From positions 62,001-126,000 of the forward strand of contig VGBR01000006.1 in NCBI GenBank assembly GCA_016870355.1: a stretch of DNA of 64,000 nt, in the 5' to 3' direction. Source of the stretch: Actinomycetota bacterium. GTDB taxonomy: Bacteria > Actinomycetota > Acidimicrobiia > IMCC26256 > PALSA-555. This document shows positions 18,542-27,241 of this stretch, piece after piece. Position 1 is the stretch's first letter, and every line of letters begins with the position of its first letter. Position numbers and translations under genes: made by a program. The notes under the pieces were generated by a model, which worked only from the letters and a program-made list of their open reading frames with translations, did not search any database and was not told the origin of the DNA.

Positions 18542-18938
18542 GGTGCTGCTCGGAATCCTGGGCCTTCTTCTGGCGCTGCTCATCATCTTCCTCGCGCGCT
18601 ACCAGCTGCTCACGCTGCGCTACGTGCTGGGGTGGATCTTCGTTGCCGCGTCGATCTCGGCGTCGGGCGCGTTCACGGGCATCGCGGAGCCGATCGCGGA
18701 GGAGATCGGGCTCCGCCCCGAGGAGCTGTTCCTGGGCGTGGCGTTCTTCCTCTTGCTGCTCATCGCCGTGCAGCTGTCCATCACGGCATCTGGCCTCACC
18801 GAGATGCTCCGCGACGTCTGTGAGTCGTACGCGCTCGCCGAGGAGCGAATCCGTCGGCTCGAGGAAGCAGCCAGCGATGCCACTCCTGACGCGCCTCCGC
18901 CGTCGGCGGGGGTAGAGGAAGAGGATGGGCCGGCGTGA
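18534..18938 (+). CDS. DUF2304 small membrane protein
   Basis: A 134-residue protein with three closely spaced hydrophobic helices (about 5-25, 32-50, 68-86) and an acidic, Pro-rich tail predicted to be cytoplasmic. The layout and the neighbour match DUF2304, a family found beside or fused to polyprenyl-phosphate GT2 enzymes. Its role is unknown; it may anchor the GT2 enzyme or move its lipid product. GTG 18534 overlaps the GT2 gene by eight bases and has AAGAGG five bases upstream. A longer frame upstream only shadows the GT2 gene. Confidence 0.8.
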   Translation: MSEVLLGILGLLLALLIIFLARYQLLTLRYVLGWIFVAASISASGAFTGIAEPIAEEIGLRPEELFLGVAFFLLLLIAVQLSITASGLTEMLRDVCESYALAEERIRRLEEAASDATPDAPPPSAGVEEEDGPA

Positions 18939-19636
18939 CCACCAAGTGGCCCAAGACCCTCCCGCCGGTCGATCCCGAGCAGCAGGCCGTGATCGATGAC
19001 GCGATCAAGCGGTGGCACGAGAACCTGCCCGGGAGCTACCGCACGATCGAGCGCTTCAACCACAAGTACCCACTGCGGTCAGCCCCTCCGGCACCCGAAC
19101 GCTTCCGCACGATCGAGATCGGCGCCGGGCTCGGTGAGCAGCTCGCATACGAGGACCTGACCCGTCAGGACTACACGTGCGTCGAGATGCGCGCCGAGAT
19201 GGCAAGCACGATCGAGGAGCGGTACCCGTCGGTCACCACGATCGTCGGCGACTGTCAGCAGCGGCTCCCGCTCGACGACGCGTCGTTCGACCGCGCGATC
19301 GCGGTGCACGTGCTCGAGCACCTGCCGGATCTGCCGCGCGCGCTCGACGAGGTGCGACGGTTGCTGCGCTCTGGCGGGCGGTTCAGCATCGTCATCCCGT
19401 GCGATCCCGGCTTCGTCTACGGGATCGGCCGCCGCTTCACCGCGCAGCGAGAGTTCGAGAAGCGCTACGGCCTGCCGTACGAGATCTTCGTGAAGCGCGA
19501 GCACATCAACGGACCCGACGAGATCGTCGATCTCGTCCGCGAGCGCTTCGAGATCGAGCACCGCCGGTTCTTTCCGCTGCGTGTGCCCATCGTCGACCTC
19601 AACGTCTGCATCGGCATCACCGCCACCAAGCGCTGA
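18935..19636 (+). CDS. Class I SAM-dependent methyltransferase
   Basis: A 233-residue cytoplasmic methyltransferase (Methyltransf_11). Motif I is TIEIGAGLGEQLAYEDL (about 64-80), followed by CVEMRAEMA, GDCQQRLPLDDASFDRAIAVHVLEHLPDL and LLRSGGRFSIVIPCDPGF. The sequence RRFTAQREFEKRYG after motif III suits a small-molecule or lipid acceptor. GTG 18935 overlaps the DUF2304 stop (GTGA), so it is the last gene of the GT4-AftD-GT2-DUF2304 operon and probably methylates that glycan or its lipid carrier. It is convergent with the amidohydrolase gene. Confidence 0.87.
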   Translation: MTTKWPKTLPPVDPEQQAVIDDAIKRWHENLPGSYRTIERFNHKYPLRSAPPAPERFRTIEIGAGLGEQLAYEDLTRQDYTCVEMRAEMASTIEERYPSVTTIVGDCQQRLPLDDASFDRAIAVHVLEHLPDLPRALDEVRRLLRSGGRFSIVIPCDPGFVYGIGRRFTAQREFEKRYGLPYEIFVKREHINGPDEIVDLVRERFEIEHRRFFPLRVPIVDLNVCIGITATKR

Positions 19637-19657
19637 CCTTCTCTCCACACAGAGGCG

Positions 19658-21313
19658 TCAGCGGTTGAGCACGCGTCCTGGGCGGGACTCGACCGCGGCC
19701 GCAACGGGCGCACCATCTCGGCGGATCGGCGTGCCGTTCACGAGCACGTGCTGCATGCCGCTGGGCTCGTCGGCCACGAGTCGCTCGCCGTCGGCGGGGA
19801 AGTCGCGGATGCGGTGCAGGCCGCCGGGTCCCACGGTGTCGGGATCGAACACCGCGATGTCGGCCTTCGCGCCCTCGCGCAGCACGCCGCGGTCGGTGAA
19901 GCCGAACACCCCGGCCGGCTCGCCCGTGAGCTTGTGCACCGCGCGCTCGAGCGGGAGCACCTCGCGGTCGCGCACCCAGGTGCCGAGCAGATCCGTCGGC
20001 AAGCAGGCGTCGCACAGCTGACTCACGTGTGCCCCGGCGTCGGAGAGGCCGATGAGCATCCCGTCGGTCCCGAGCAGCTCTTCGATCATGGCCTCGTCGT
20101 TGTTGGCCAAGACGCTCCGAAAGCGCGTGGTCAGATCCTCGTCGGCAGCCAGACCCACCATCGCCGCGAGCGGCTCGATCCCTTGCTCCTCGCCGAGCGA
20201 CGCAACCGTGCGCCCGATGAGCTCGGGGTTCCTCGACTCGGCGACGGTGAGGTTGTCGAAGTTGGCCCGGAAGATGCGGCCACCGGTGAGCTCCGCTTGC
20301 GCGCGTGCGATCCACTCCGGGTCGCGGTAGGCGGCCAGCCGCGCCTCGACCGGTCGATCCATCAGCTCCTTGAACGCGGGCGCCATGTTGAACGTGAAGG
20401 GGTCGGCCAACGTCATCCGGAACGTGAGCGGACGACACGTGATCTGCGGCCAGACGTCCGCGCCGGTTGCGCGCTCTTGAGCGTTCATCGCGGCCATGTC
20501 CGCCGCGAACGACGAGCCCTTGATCGTCAGCAACGCGGTCCACGTGAACGGCCGCCCGACGCGGCGCTGGAGCTCGTACGCCTCGGGATGGGTGAACTTC
20601 TCGCCGGGCGTGACCGCACCCACGCCGCGACCCAGCTCACCCATCGGCGAGTAGATCGCCTCGTACTCCTCGAAGCCCGCGAGGCGTGAGGGAACCGGTC
20701 GGCCACCGTCACCGTTGTGGGTCTGCGCGCTGCTCGACGCGACACCGGCGGCGCCGGCGGCGATGGCCTCGCGCACCACATCGGCCATGCGGTCGAGCTC
20801 GTCGGCGGTGGCGTCGCGCTCGTAGCCGTCGTCACCCATCACGTAGAGGCGGATGGCGGTGTGGCCGACGTACGCGGTGAAGTTGAGGACGGAGCCGTGG
20901 CGCGCGACGGAGTCGAGGTACTCGGGGAAGGTCTCGAAGTCCCAGGGGATCCCGGCTTGGAGCGTGGGGAGGCTCATGTCCTCGACGTGCTGCAAGGTGC
21001 GGCCGATCAGGTCGCGGTGCTCAGGGCGGCACGGCGCGATCGAGAACCCACAGTTGCCCGCGACCACGCTCGTGACGCCGTGCCACGACGACGGCGTGAG
21101 CGCCGGGTCCCAGAACACCTGCGCGTCGTAGTGCGTGTGGATGTCGATGAACCCCGGAGCAACCACCGCTCCGCCGGCGTCGAGCTCGCGGTCTCCCGAC
21201 AACCCCTCACCGATCTCGGTGATCGTGTCGCCGGTGATGGCGACGTCCGCAGCACGGCCAGGCGCGCCGGTCCCGTCGACGACGGTCCCACCACGAATCA
21301 CGAGGTCGGCCAT
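19658..21313 (-). CDS. N-acyl-D-amino-acid deacylase-like amidohydrolase
   Basis: A 551-residue amidohydrolase of the D-aminoacylase branch, hydrolysing N-acyl-D-amino acids or related amides. A beta-sandwich start (MADLVIRGGTVVDGTG) leads into the TIM barrel with HTHYDAQVFWDP (metal HxH, about 60), VAGNCGFSIAPC (the GNCG metal-ligand loop, about 86) and the catalytic-aspartate loop LSDAGAHVSQL (about 422). The C-terminal strand LREGAKADIAVFDPDTV closes the sandwich. ATG 21313 follows AGGAG, and the gene sits nine bases after the secreted nuclease-like gene, so they are probably co-transcribed. The natural substrate is unknown. Confidence 0.85.
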   Translation of the reverse strand: MADLVIRGGTVVDGTGAPGRAADVAITGDTITEIGEGLSGDRELDAGGAVVAPGFIDIHTHYDAQVFWDPALTPSSWHGVTSVVAGNCGFSIAPCRPEHRDLIGRTLQHVEDMSLPTLQAGIPWDFETFPEYLDSVARHGSVLNFTAYVGHTAIRLYVMGDDGYERDATADELDRMADVVREAIAAGAAGVASSSAQTHNGDGGRPVPSRLAGFEEYEAIYSPMGELGRGVGAVTPGEKFTHPEAYELQRRVGRPFTWTALLTIKGSSFAADMAAMNAQERATGADVWPQITCRPLTFRMTLADPFTFNMAPAFKELMDRPVEARLAAYRDPEWIARAQAELTGGRIFRANFDNLTVAESRNPELIGRTVASLGEEQGIEPLAAMVGLAADEDLTTRFRSVLANNDEAMIEELLGTDGMLIGLSDAGAHVSQLCDACLPTDLLGTWVRDREVLPLERAVHKLTGEPAGVFGFTDRGVLREGAKADIAVFDPDTVGPGGLHRIRDFPADGERLVADEPSGMQHVLVNGTPIRRDGAPVAAAVESRPGRVLNR

Positions 21314-21322
21314 GACGTGCTC

Positions 21323-22327
21323 CTATCCGCAGCTGAGGTCGGCGCTCACCGCGGTGTGGTCCGACACCCAGACGATGCCACCTGGCCCGTCGACGGTGGG
21401 CTCGTCGAAGAACAGACCCGTCCCGATGCCGTCGCCGTCCTCGTCGGCATCCGAGTCGAACACGACGTCGCACTTCGCGGACGACTTCACGAAGATCATG
21501 TCGATGCGGTGAGACTCCGTGGCAGCTGGGTCCTTGAGCGCAACGATCGTGTCGTCAGCTCTTCCGCTCGTGCAGTTCACACCCGTCGCTTCGACGCATT
21601 CGGCGTTGCCGGCTTCGAGGTGAGAGTCCACGTACCCGGCCTCGATGTGGCTGCCGTAGCGCTCGGTGGTGGCGTCGACGTTGAAGTCGCCCATGATCAC
21701 GCGCACGGCCTTCGTGCCGCCGACCTCCTCGGTGAAGGCGATCGTGGCATCGGCCTGGCACTCGAAGATCCCGCGGTCGGGCGAGCAGCCCTTGAACCTC
21801 GGAGGCTGACAGATCGCACAGCCGGCAGATGGTTCGTCCGGATCACCGTCTTGATGAGTCGTGGTGACGACCAGCGGTCCGATCGCCGACTTGAGCACGA
21901 CGCGCGATGCGGTGCGGAAGCCGCCGGCGAGCTCGATCACCTTCTCGCTCTTCACCTTCAAGGTGGTGAGAAGACGCTCGGCATCGACGCCGTTGTCCAC
22001 GTCCTTGAAGACGTTCTGGTACGCGCCGTCGCAGATGTCCTTGATGAGCTCATCGAGGGCCTCTGACATCTCGCTCCGGATCTCCTGAAGGCCGACGACC
22101 TCGGGGCAGCCCGACTCCTCGAGCTGCTGGCCGAACAGCTCGACGCGGTCCGCGGCCTGGCAGAAGTCCGATTCTGGCTCGCAGAACACTCCGTGCAGGA
22201 TGTTGAAGTTCACGATCCGCACGCCGTCCTCGGCGCCAGCGGACCCCGCGGTGTTGGACGCGCCCGCCGGCGCCAGCAGCAGCGCACTCGCGGCGACGAT
22301 GAAGGCTCCGATGACGACCTTGCGCAT
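21323..22327 (-). CDS. Secreted endonuclease/exonuclease/phosphatase-family protein
   Basis: A 334-residue protein with an N-terminal signal peptide (MRKVVIGAFIVAASALLLAP, cleavage near residue 23). The mature domain shows the DNase I-like fold motifs: VNFNILHG, GLQEIRS (metal-binding Glu), TTTHQDGD, IMGDFNVDATT (catalytic Asp/Asn), RIDMIFVKSS and VSDHTAVSADL. These enzymes cut phosphodiester or phosphomonoester bonds in nucleic acids, sphingolipids or inositol phosphates. It has an unusual number of cysteines for the family, suggesting disulfides outside the cell. Start ATG 22327 has GGGGGAG upstream. It is divergent from the IolB-like gene. Confidence 0.8.
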   Translation of the reverse strand: MRKVVIGAFIVAASALLLAPAGASNTAGSAGAEDGVRIVNFNILHGVFCEPESDFCQAADRVELFGQQLEESGCPEVVGLQEIRSEMSEALDELIKDICDGAYQNVFKDVDNGVDAERLLTTLKVKSEKVIELAGGFRTASRVVLKSAIGPLVVTTTHQDGDPDEPSAGCAICQPPRFKGCSPDRGIFECQADATIAFTEEVGGTKAVRVIMGDFNVDATTERYGSHIEAGYVDSHLEAGNAECVEATGVNCTSGRADDTIVALKDPAATESHRIDMIFVKSSAKCDVVFDSDADEDGDGIGTGLFFDEPTVDGPGGIVWVSDHTAVSADLSCG

Positions 22328-22376
22328 GGCTCCCCCTGAGCTTCGCGTGGCGCACAGACCCTAACCACCGAACACC

Positions 22377-22382
22377 TACGCT
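22377..22382 (+). promoter_or_regulatory. -10 box (TACGCT), leaderless start of iolB-like gene
   Basis: TACGCT ends six bases before GTG 22389, and no ribosome-binding site is present. This is one of the clearest TANNNT-leaderless pairs in the window. Confidence 0.55.
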
Positions 22383-22388
22383 GCCGTC

Positions 22389-23096
22389 GTGCCGCCGCTG
22401 CTCATGCTGGAAGCGGGTCGCGCCGAGTCGCTGCTCACACCCGGCGATGACGGCCGCCTCGGCGTCACGCGAACCGTCGGCCCGTTCTCGGGCAGCACCG
22501 GTGCCTCGGTGGCGTGGGTGCTCATCGAAGGTGGGCATGGTCGTCTGACTGCTGGTTCCGACACGGTCGATGCTCGCGGCCGGGATGACGTGTTCGACGC
22601 ACCTGGCTGGTCAGCGATCGTCGGACGGCATTCCAGGTTTGCGCTCGACGGTGGTGATGAGCTCAAGGCGACGATCGTGTGGTGCGCCAGCGATCGCGAG
22701 GTGCCGACCGAGGTCATCGATCCCGCGGCGGTGCCGGACGAAGCGCGAGGAGAAGGAACCACAGCGCGTCGTGTTCGCACCTACGTGCCTGAAGGACCGC
22801 TCATCGTGGGGGAGACCCTCAACCCGCCGGGCGGATGGTCGAGCTGGCCGCCGCATCGGCACGAGCACGAAGAGGCGTACCTCTACCGGTTCGAGCCCGC
22901 GCACGGCTTCGGCGTCCACGTCGGGTACGACGACGATGGCGACACCCCGGTGATCGTGCGCGACGGCGACATCGAGCGCATCACCACCGGATGGCATCCC
23001 GTCGTCGCGGCGCCCGGCTTCACGATGTACTACCTGTGGGCGCTCGCCGGGGACACCGACACCCTCGACACCAAGCTCGACCCCCGCTTCGCATGA
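22389..23096 (+). CDS. iolB: 5-deoxy-glucuronate isomerase (IolB)
   Basis: A 235-residue bicupin of the IolB family. IolB converts 5-deoxy-D-glucuronate to 2-deoxy-5-keto-D-gluconate in myo-inositol breakdown. The C-terminal cupin carries the family signature GETLNPPGGWSSWPPHRHEH, with metal-binding histidines and glutamate continuing into EEAYLYRF, and ends with WHPVVAAPGFTMYYLWALAG. It is shorter than typical IolB (about 270). No other iol gene was found here, although a sugar-alcohol-type dehydrogenase follows, so it may serve another keto-sugar route. GTG 22389 is the leaderless start. Confidence 0.8.
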   Translation: MPPLLMLEAGRAESLLTPGDDGRLGVTRTVGPFSGSTGASVAWVLIEGGHGRLTAGSDTVDARGRDDVFDAPGWSAIVGRHSRFALDGGDELKATIVWCASDREVPTEVIDPAAVPDEARGEGTTARRVRTYVPEGPLIVGETLNPPGGWSSWPPHRHEHEEAYLYRFEPAHGFGVHVGYDDDGDTPVIVRDGDIERITTGWHPVVAAPGFTMYYLWALAGDTDTLDTKLDPRFA

Positions 23097-23136
23097 CGGC
23101 GGAGACCGAGCCCGCGGAGTCGACCAGACATGCAGG

Positions 23137-23142
23137 TATCCT
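23137..23142 (+). promoter_or_regulatory. -10 box (TATCCT), leaderless start of the dehydrogenase gene
   Basis: TATCCT ends eight bases before GTG 23151. This supports the upstream GTG over the ATG codons at 23169 and 23184. Confidence 0.45.
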
Positions 23143-23150
23143 GCGCCGCA

Positions 23151-24209
23151 GTGAGCGACCGAAGAGTGATGAGCGACCGAGTGATGCGGGCCGCGGTGTA
23201 CCGCGGCAAGGGTGACATCGGTGTCGAGGAGCGACCGATGCCGACCGTCGGCCCGCACGACGTGCTCCTCGAAGTCAGCCACTGCGGCGTCTGTGGGAGC
23301 GACCTCCACTTCGTCACCGAAGGCTGGGGACAGCCCGGGTCGGTCGAAGGCCATGAATGGTCCGGCACCGTGGTCGCCATCGGCAGCGAGGTCGCGCTGT
23401 GGAAGGTCGGCGACGCCGTCGTCGGCGGGCCGATGCCGCGGTGTGGGGAGTGCGAGTACTGCCTCGCGGGCCGTCCGTCGTTGTGCATGGGTCGGAGCTC
23501 GCCCGGCACCGGCGATCACTCCGACGGTGCCTTCGCCGAGTTCACCGTCGCGAACGAGCGCGGCCTCCGACGGGTGCCCGACGGCATGCCGATGCGCGTC
23601 GCCGCACTGGCCGAGCCGCTCGCGGTCGCGTTGCACGGCCTCACTCGTGGCGGAGTCGCGGCAGGGCAGCGGGTGCTGGTGACCGGGGCCGGCCCGATCG
23701 GCACGCTGAGCATCGCGGCGTGCAAGGCCCGCGGCGTGGCCGAAGTCGTGGCCAGCGAGCCGCACCCCAAGCGACGGGACCTGGCCGAGAAGCTGGGTGC
23801 CACGGTCGTGTCGCCCGAAGACCTCGAGAGCCCGGTCATGCCCGGTGAGGTGGTCGTGGAGCCATTCGACGTCGTGCTCGAGTGCTCGGGCGCCTCGCGA
23901 GCGATGGAGTCCGGCCTGGCGCAGCTCAAGCGCGGTGGCACCCTCGTGATGGTCGGCGCGGGGATGCAACGGCCCAAGTTCGACAACAACCGGATCCTGC
24001 TCAACGAGCTGGTGATCACCGGCGCGTTCATCTACGACGCCGACGGCTTCGAGCGCGCCCTCGAGCTGCTCGCCGATCCGTCGTTCCCGAGCGACCTGCT
24101 GATCGAAGCCGACGACGTGCCACTCGACGGCATCCTGGGGGCAATCGAAGGACTGCACCACGGCGAGCTCGCCGCGAAGGTGATGATCGTTCCCGTCAAG
24201 GACAACTAG
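23151..24209 (+). CDS. Zinc-dependent medium-chain alcohol/polyol dehydrogenase
   Basis: A 352-residue MDR enzyme. The catalytic zinc site is CGVCGSDLH (Cys about 48) with GHEW (His about 68); the structural zinc site is RCGECEYCLAGRPSLC (four Cys, about 98-112). The NAD(P) loop is VTGAGPIGTLSI (about 184). The arrangement resembles sorbitol/threonine dehydrogenases that oxidise secondary alcohols. GTG 23151 is preferred because it follows a TATCCT box. The first 36 coding bases contain a near-duplicate (GAGCGACCGA occurs twice), so the true start could be a later ATG. It is followed after eight bases by a VOC protein in the same operon. Confidence 0.88.
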   Translation: MSDRRVMSDRVMRAAVYRGKGDIGVEERPMPTVGPHDVLLEVSHCGVCGSDLHFVTEGWGQPGSVEGHEWSGTVVAIGSEVALWKVGDAVVGGPMPRCGECEYCLAGRPSLCMGRSSPGTGDHSDGAFAEFTVANERGLRRVPDGMPMRVAALAEPLAVALHGLTRGGVAAGQRVLVTGAGPIGTLSIAACKARGVAEVVASEPHPKRRDLAEKLGATVVSPEDLESPVMPGEVVVEPFDVVLECSGASRAMESGLAQLKRGGTLVMVGAGMQRPKFDNNRILLNELVITGAFIYDADGFERALELLADPSFPSDLLIEADDVPLDGILGAIEGLHHGELAAKVMIVPVKDN

Positions 24210-24217
24210 GAGCGCGA

Positions 24218-24685
24218 ATGAGCCCACTCGCGAAGCCGCGCACGCCGCGCTTCAACCACGTGGCGATGAGCCTGCCCGCCGACATGCTCGACGAGGAGCA
24301 TCGCGGCCTCATCACGAAGTTCTACGAAGAGGTCTTCGGGTGGAAGGAGCTCCCGACGATGACCCAGGACAAGCACCGGCTGGTGCTGTCCTGCTACACG
24401 TACGAGCAGTTCGTGTTCCTCATCGCCGATGAGCCGCACATGACCTGCGCGCGGCTCGACCACTACGGCATGTCGGTTGCCGGCGAGGACGAGCTCGATG
24501 AGATCCTCGAGAAGGCCAAGGCCTTCCAAGAGAAGGATGACCGCGTCAAGATCATCGACAAGAGCGTCGACGACTACGACATGCTCGCGATCACGAACAT
24601 CTACATCGGTTACCTGTTGCCGATGATGGTCGAGATCCAGTGGTGGAACTTCAAGACTGACGACTACCCGGCAGCAACCGCTTGA
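24218..24685 (+). CDS. VOC/glyoxalase-superfamily protein
   Basis: A 155-residue protein with a vicinal-oxygen-chelate-like fold: FNHVAMSLPADML opens the first beta-alpha-beta-beta-beta unit, FYEEVFGWKELPTM marks the usual FY-x-x-x-F/L-G-W turn, and LDHYGMSVAGEDELDEILEKAK begins the second. Metal ligands are plausible at His14, His79 and a late Glu, but substrate is unknown. ATG 24218 has AGGAG upstream and the gene follows the dehydrogenase by eight bases, so a shared pathway with it and the downstream LLM oxidoreductase is likely. Confidence 0.75.
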   Translation: MSPLAKPRTPRFNHVAMSLPADMLDEEHRGLITKFYEEVFGWKELPTMTQDKHRLVLSCYTYEQFVFLIADEPHMTCARLDHYGMSVAGEDELDEILEKAKAFQEKDDRVKIIDKSVDDYDMLAITNIYIGYLLPMMVEIQWWNFKTDDYPAATA

Positions 24686-24749
24686 CATCCGCGGAGCCGG
24701 CGGCTTTGCCGACCGGCGGAGCAGAAAGTGGCGCCTGCGCCGCTGACCA

Positions 24750-25724
24750 GTGAAGGCGATCGCATACGGCGCGTTCGCGCCCCAGGGTTGGAAGCTCGAG
24801 TACTCCGGTTGGACAGGTCTCGACGCGTGGGCGCGCACGGTCGAGCTCGCCAAGCTCACCGAGCGCGTCGGCTACGACCACCTCTGGGTCTACGACCACG
24901 TGGAGACCGTTCCGCGGCGCGAGCCCACGCACGTGTTCGAAGCGTTCACGATGCTGGCCGCCCTGGCACAGCACACCGAGCGGGTCCGGCTGGGCCAACT
25001 CGTCACCTGCTCGTCGTACCGCAACGCCGGGTTGCTCGCGAAGCAGGCCGCAGGTGTCGACGTGATGTCGGGCGGTCGCCTGATCCTCGGCCTGGGCGCC
25101 GGTTGGTACGAGCGGGAGTACCAGGCGTACGGCTACCCGTTCCTGTCCGCCGGCGATCGTCTTGCGATGCTCGAGGAGACCATCGTCGCGATCAAGCGGC
25201 TGTGGACGGAGTCGACGGTTGACTTCGACGGGAAGCACCTCCGCTTCGACGGCGCATACTGCGATCCGAAGCCCGTGCAGGACCTGCCTGAGATCTGGGT
25301 CGGTGGCGGCGGCGAGCGCGTCACGTTGCGGATCGCCGCCGAGCACGCCGACAAGACGAACTGGCAGGTCGGGCTCGAGCAGTTCGTCCACAAGTCGAAG
25401 GTCCTGAACGAGCACTGCGACCGAGCGGGCCGCGACTTCGATTCGATCGTGCGCACGCACGGCCCCGACTGCCGATTGTTCGACTCCGAGGGCGACGTGA
25501 AGGCGTGGCTCGACTCGCCTGGTGGTGGGCACCTCTGGGGTCGTGACGATCCCGATGCCTACGTGCGCGACAACTTCATCGGCACGGTGGAGCAGGTGTC
25601 GGACAAGGTGCAGGGCTACGTCGACGCGGGATGCCGGGAGTTCGTGCTCTGGTTCCGTGACTTCCCCGAGAGCGAGAGCCTCGAGCGGTTCGCGGCCGAC
25701 GTGATCCCACGAATCAAGAGCTAG
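24750..25724 (+). CDS. LLM-class (F420-dependent type) oxidoreductase
   Basis: A 324-residue TIM-barrel protein of the bacterial luciferase-like family, using F420 or FMN. Landmarks are YDHLWVYDHVETVPRRE, RVRLGQLVTCSSYRN, GRLILGLGAGWYEREYQAYG (in part, about 111-130) and PKPVQDLPEIWVGGGGERVTLRIAAEHAD, the family tail. In Actinobacteria most members of this size use F420, so it likely reduces or oxidises a small organic molecule by hydride transfer. GTG 24750 is the earliest good start. A short GGCGC/GCGCC hairpin lies just upstream. It is probably in the same operon as the VOC gene. Confidence 0.85.
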   Translation: MKAIAYGAFAPQGWKLEYSGWTGLDAWARTVELAKLTERVGYDHLWVYDHVETVPRREPTHVFEAFTMLAALAQHTERVRLGQLVTCSSYRNAGLLAKQAAGVDVMSGGRLILGLGAGWYEREYQAYGYPFLSAGDRLAMLEETIVAIKRLWTESTVDFDGKHLRFDGAYCDPKPVQDLPEIWVGGGGERVTLRIAAEHADKTNWQVGLEQFVHKSKVLNEHCDRAGRDFDSIVRTHGPDCRLFDSEGDVKAWLDSPGGGHLWGRDDPDAYVRDNFIGTVEQVSDKVQGYVDAGCREFVLWFRDFPESESLERFAADVIPRIKS

Positions 25725-25726
25725 CT

Positions 25727-27241
25727 GTGCGTCGTCGACCGCTGCTCGTGCTCGGCGCCCTGGGTCTGGTCGCGGCGGGATTGGTCCTGCGCTTCGCGAC
25801 CCGGTCGGATCTGTGGTTCGACGAGGCGCTGTCAGTGAACATCGCCAAGCTGCCGCTCGGTGACATCGTCGACCAGCTGCGCCATGACGGGCACCCGCCC
25901 CTCTACTACTTCCTCCTGCACTTCTGGATCGAGGCGTTCGGTGACGGCGACGTTGCCGTGCGCGCGCTGTCAGGCGTGCTGTCGGTCGCCACGCTTCCGT
26001 TGGTCTGGTTCGCGGGACGGCGCATCGCCGGGCGCGCCGGCGCGTGGTCGGCGCTGCTGATCGTCGGCCTGTCGCCCTATGCGTTCCGGTATGCGACCGA
26101 AGCACGGATGTACGCGCTGGTGATGTTGTTCGTGGCCGCCGGGTACCTCGCGCTGCGCAACGCGTTGGAGACGCCGACCTTTGGTTGGCTCGCGTTCGTC
26201 GCGGGGATCACCGCTGGGCTCGTGCTCACGCAGTACTGGGACCTCTACCTCGTGGCCATCGTGGGCGCCGGGTTGCTGTACCGCGCCTGTCGCGCGCCCG
26301 AAGCGTCTGATCGGCAGGCCGCCCGCCGCGTGTTCGCAGCCGTGGCGATCGGTGCACTCGCCTTCGCGGCGTGGCTGCCGGTGTTCCTCGACCAGATCGG
26401 TTCCACGGGGACCCCGTGGGGCGATCCGCAGTTCCCATGGGTCGTCGTGCCCCGCGCGCTCATCGCATTCGCCGGGAGCGAGTACGACGGCGAGGCGTAC
26501 ATGCTCGCCTTCCTCCTGCTGCTCCTTCCGCTCCTGGCGCTGTTCGGGCGGGCGATCGACCGGCGCCGGATCGAGCTCGACCTCCGGACGCGCCCCGCGG
26601 TGCGCTGGGAGGCCGCGACCGCGTTCGGCGTGCTCGTGGTGGGCGCGGCCATCTCGTACGTCACCGACACGACGTTCGCGCCCCGGTACGCAGCAACGAT
26701 CTTCCCGGTGGTGGCGCTCGTCGTCGCCCTCGGGATCATGGTCTTCAGCGATCTGCGGTTGCGGACAGCCGTGCTCGCGCTGATCGCGCTGCTCGGGCTC
26801 GCGGGCGGGGCTCGCAACGTCACCTACGAACGCACGCAGGCCGGGCGCGCCGCCGAAGTGATCGCTGAGGAGTCAGCGCCCGGCGACGTCGTCGCCTACT
26901 GCTCGGATCAGCTCGGTCCTGACGTGAGCCGGCTCATCCGCGACGTCGAGGGCCTCGAGCAGATCACCTTCCCCGACGCGGCGCGGCCGGACTTCGTGAA
27001 CTGGTCCGAATACCTGGAGCGCGCTCGCGCCGCCGACCCAGCGGCGTTCGCCCAGGACGCGATCACGCGCGCTGGAGATCACACCGTGTGGTTCGTGTGG
27101 TCGCCGGGCCTGAACCACCTCGAGGTTCCGTGCGCCAAGATCGGTGAGACGCTCGATGCCGCGCGTAGCACGGAGATCCGGGTGTTCCCTGATGCAGACG
27201 TGCTCGAGGTGCGCGCGCTCACCGAGTACCGGGCCGAATGA
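25727..27241 (+). CDS. GT39-type membrane glycosyltransferase
   Basis: A 504-residue GT-C enzyme. After the first helix, DLWFDEALSVNIAK carries the catalytic-type DE pair in the first extracytoplasmic loop, and DGHPPLYYFLLHFW is the second conserved loop of the PMT_2/GT39 family. About eleven hydrophobic helices reach residue 365, followed by a soluble domain of about 135 residues predicted outside. It would transfer a sugar from a polyprenyl-phosphate donor. GTG 25727 is two bases after the upstream stop codon, and the gene overlaps the next by ATGA, so the three may be co-transcribed. Confidence 0.83.
   Translation: MRRRPLLVLGALGLVAAGLVLRFATRSDLWFDEALSVNIAKLPLGDIVDQLRHDGHPPLYYFLLHFWIEAFGDGDVAVRALSGVLSVATLPLVWFAGRRIAGRAGAWSALLIVGLSPYAFRYATEARMYALVMLFVAAGYLALRNALETPTFGWLAFVAGITAGLVLTQYWDLYLVAIVGAGLLYRACRAPEASDRQAARRVFAAVAIGALAFAAWLPVFLDQIGSTGTPWGDPQFPWVVVPRALIAFAGSEYDGEAYMLAFLLLLLPLLALFGRAIDRRRIELDLRTRPAVRWEAATAFGVLVVGAAISYVTDTTFAPRYAATIFPVVALVVALGIMVFSDLRLRTAVLALIALLGLAGGARNVTYERTQAGRAAEVIAEESAPGDVVAYCSDQLGPDVSRLIRDVEGLEQITFPDAARPDFVNWSEYLERARAADPAAFAQDAITRAGDHTVWFVWSPGLNHLEVPCAKIGETLDAARSTEIRVFPDADVLEVRALTEYRAE

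Noticed and set aside
24685-24750. GGCGC/GCGCC inverted repeat considered as terminator or operator
   Set aside because: The stem is only five base pairs with a two-base loop in GC-rich sequence, too common to claim.
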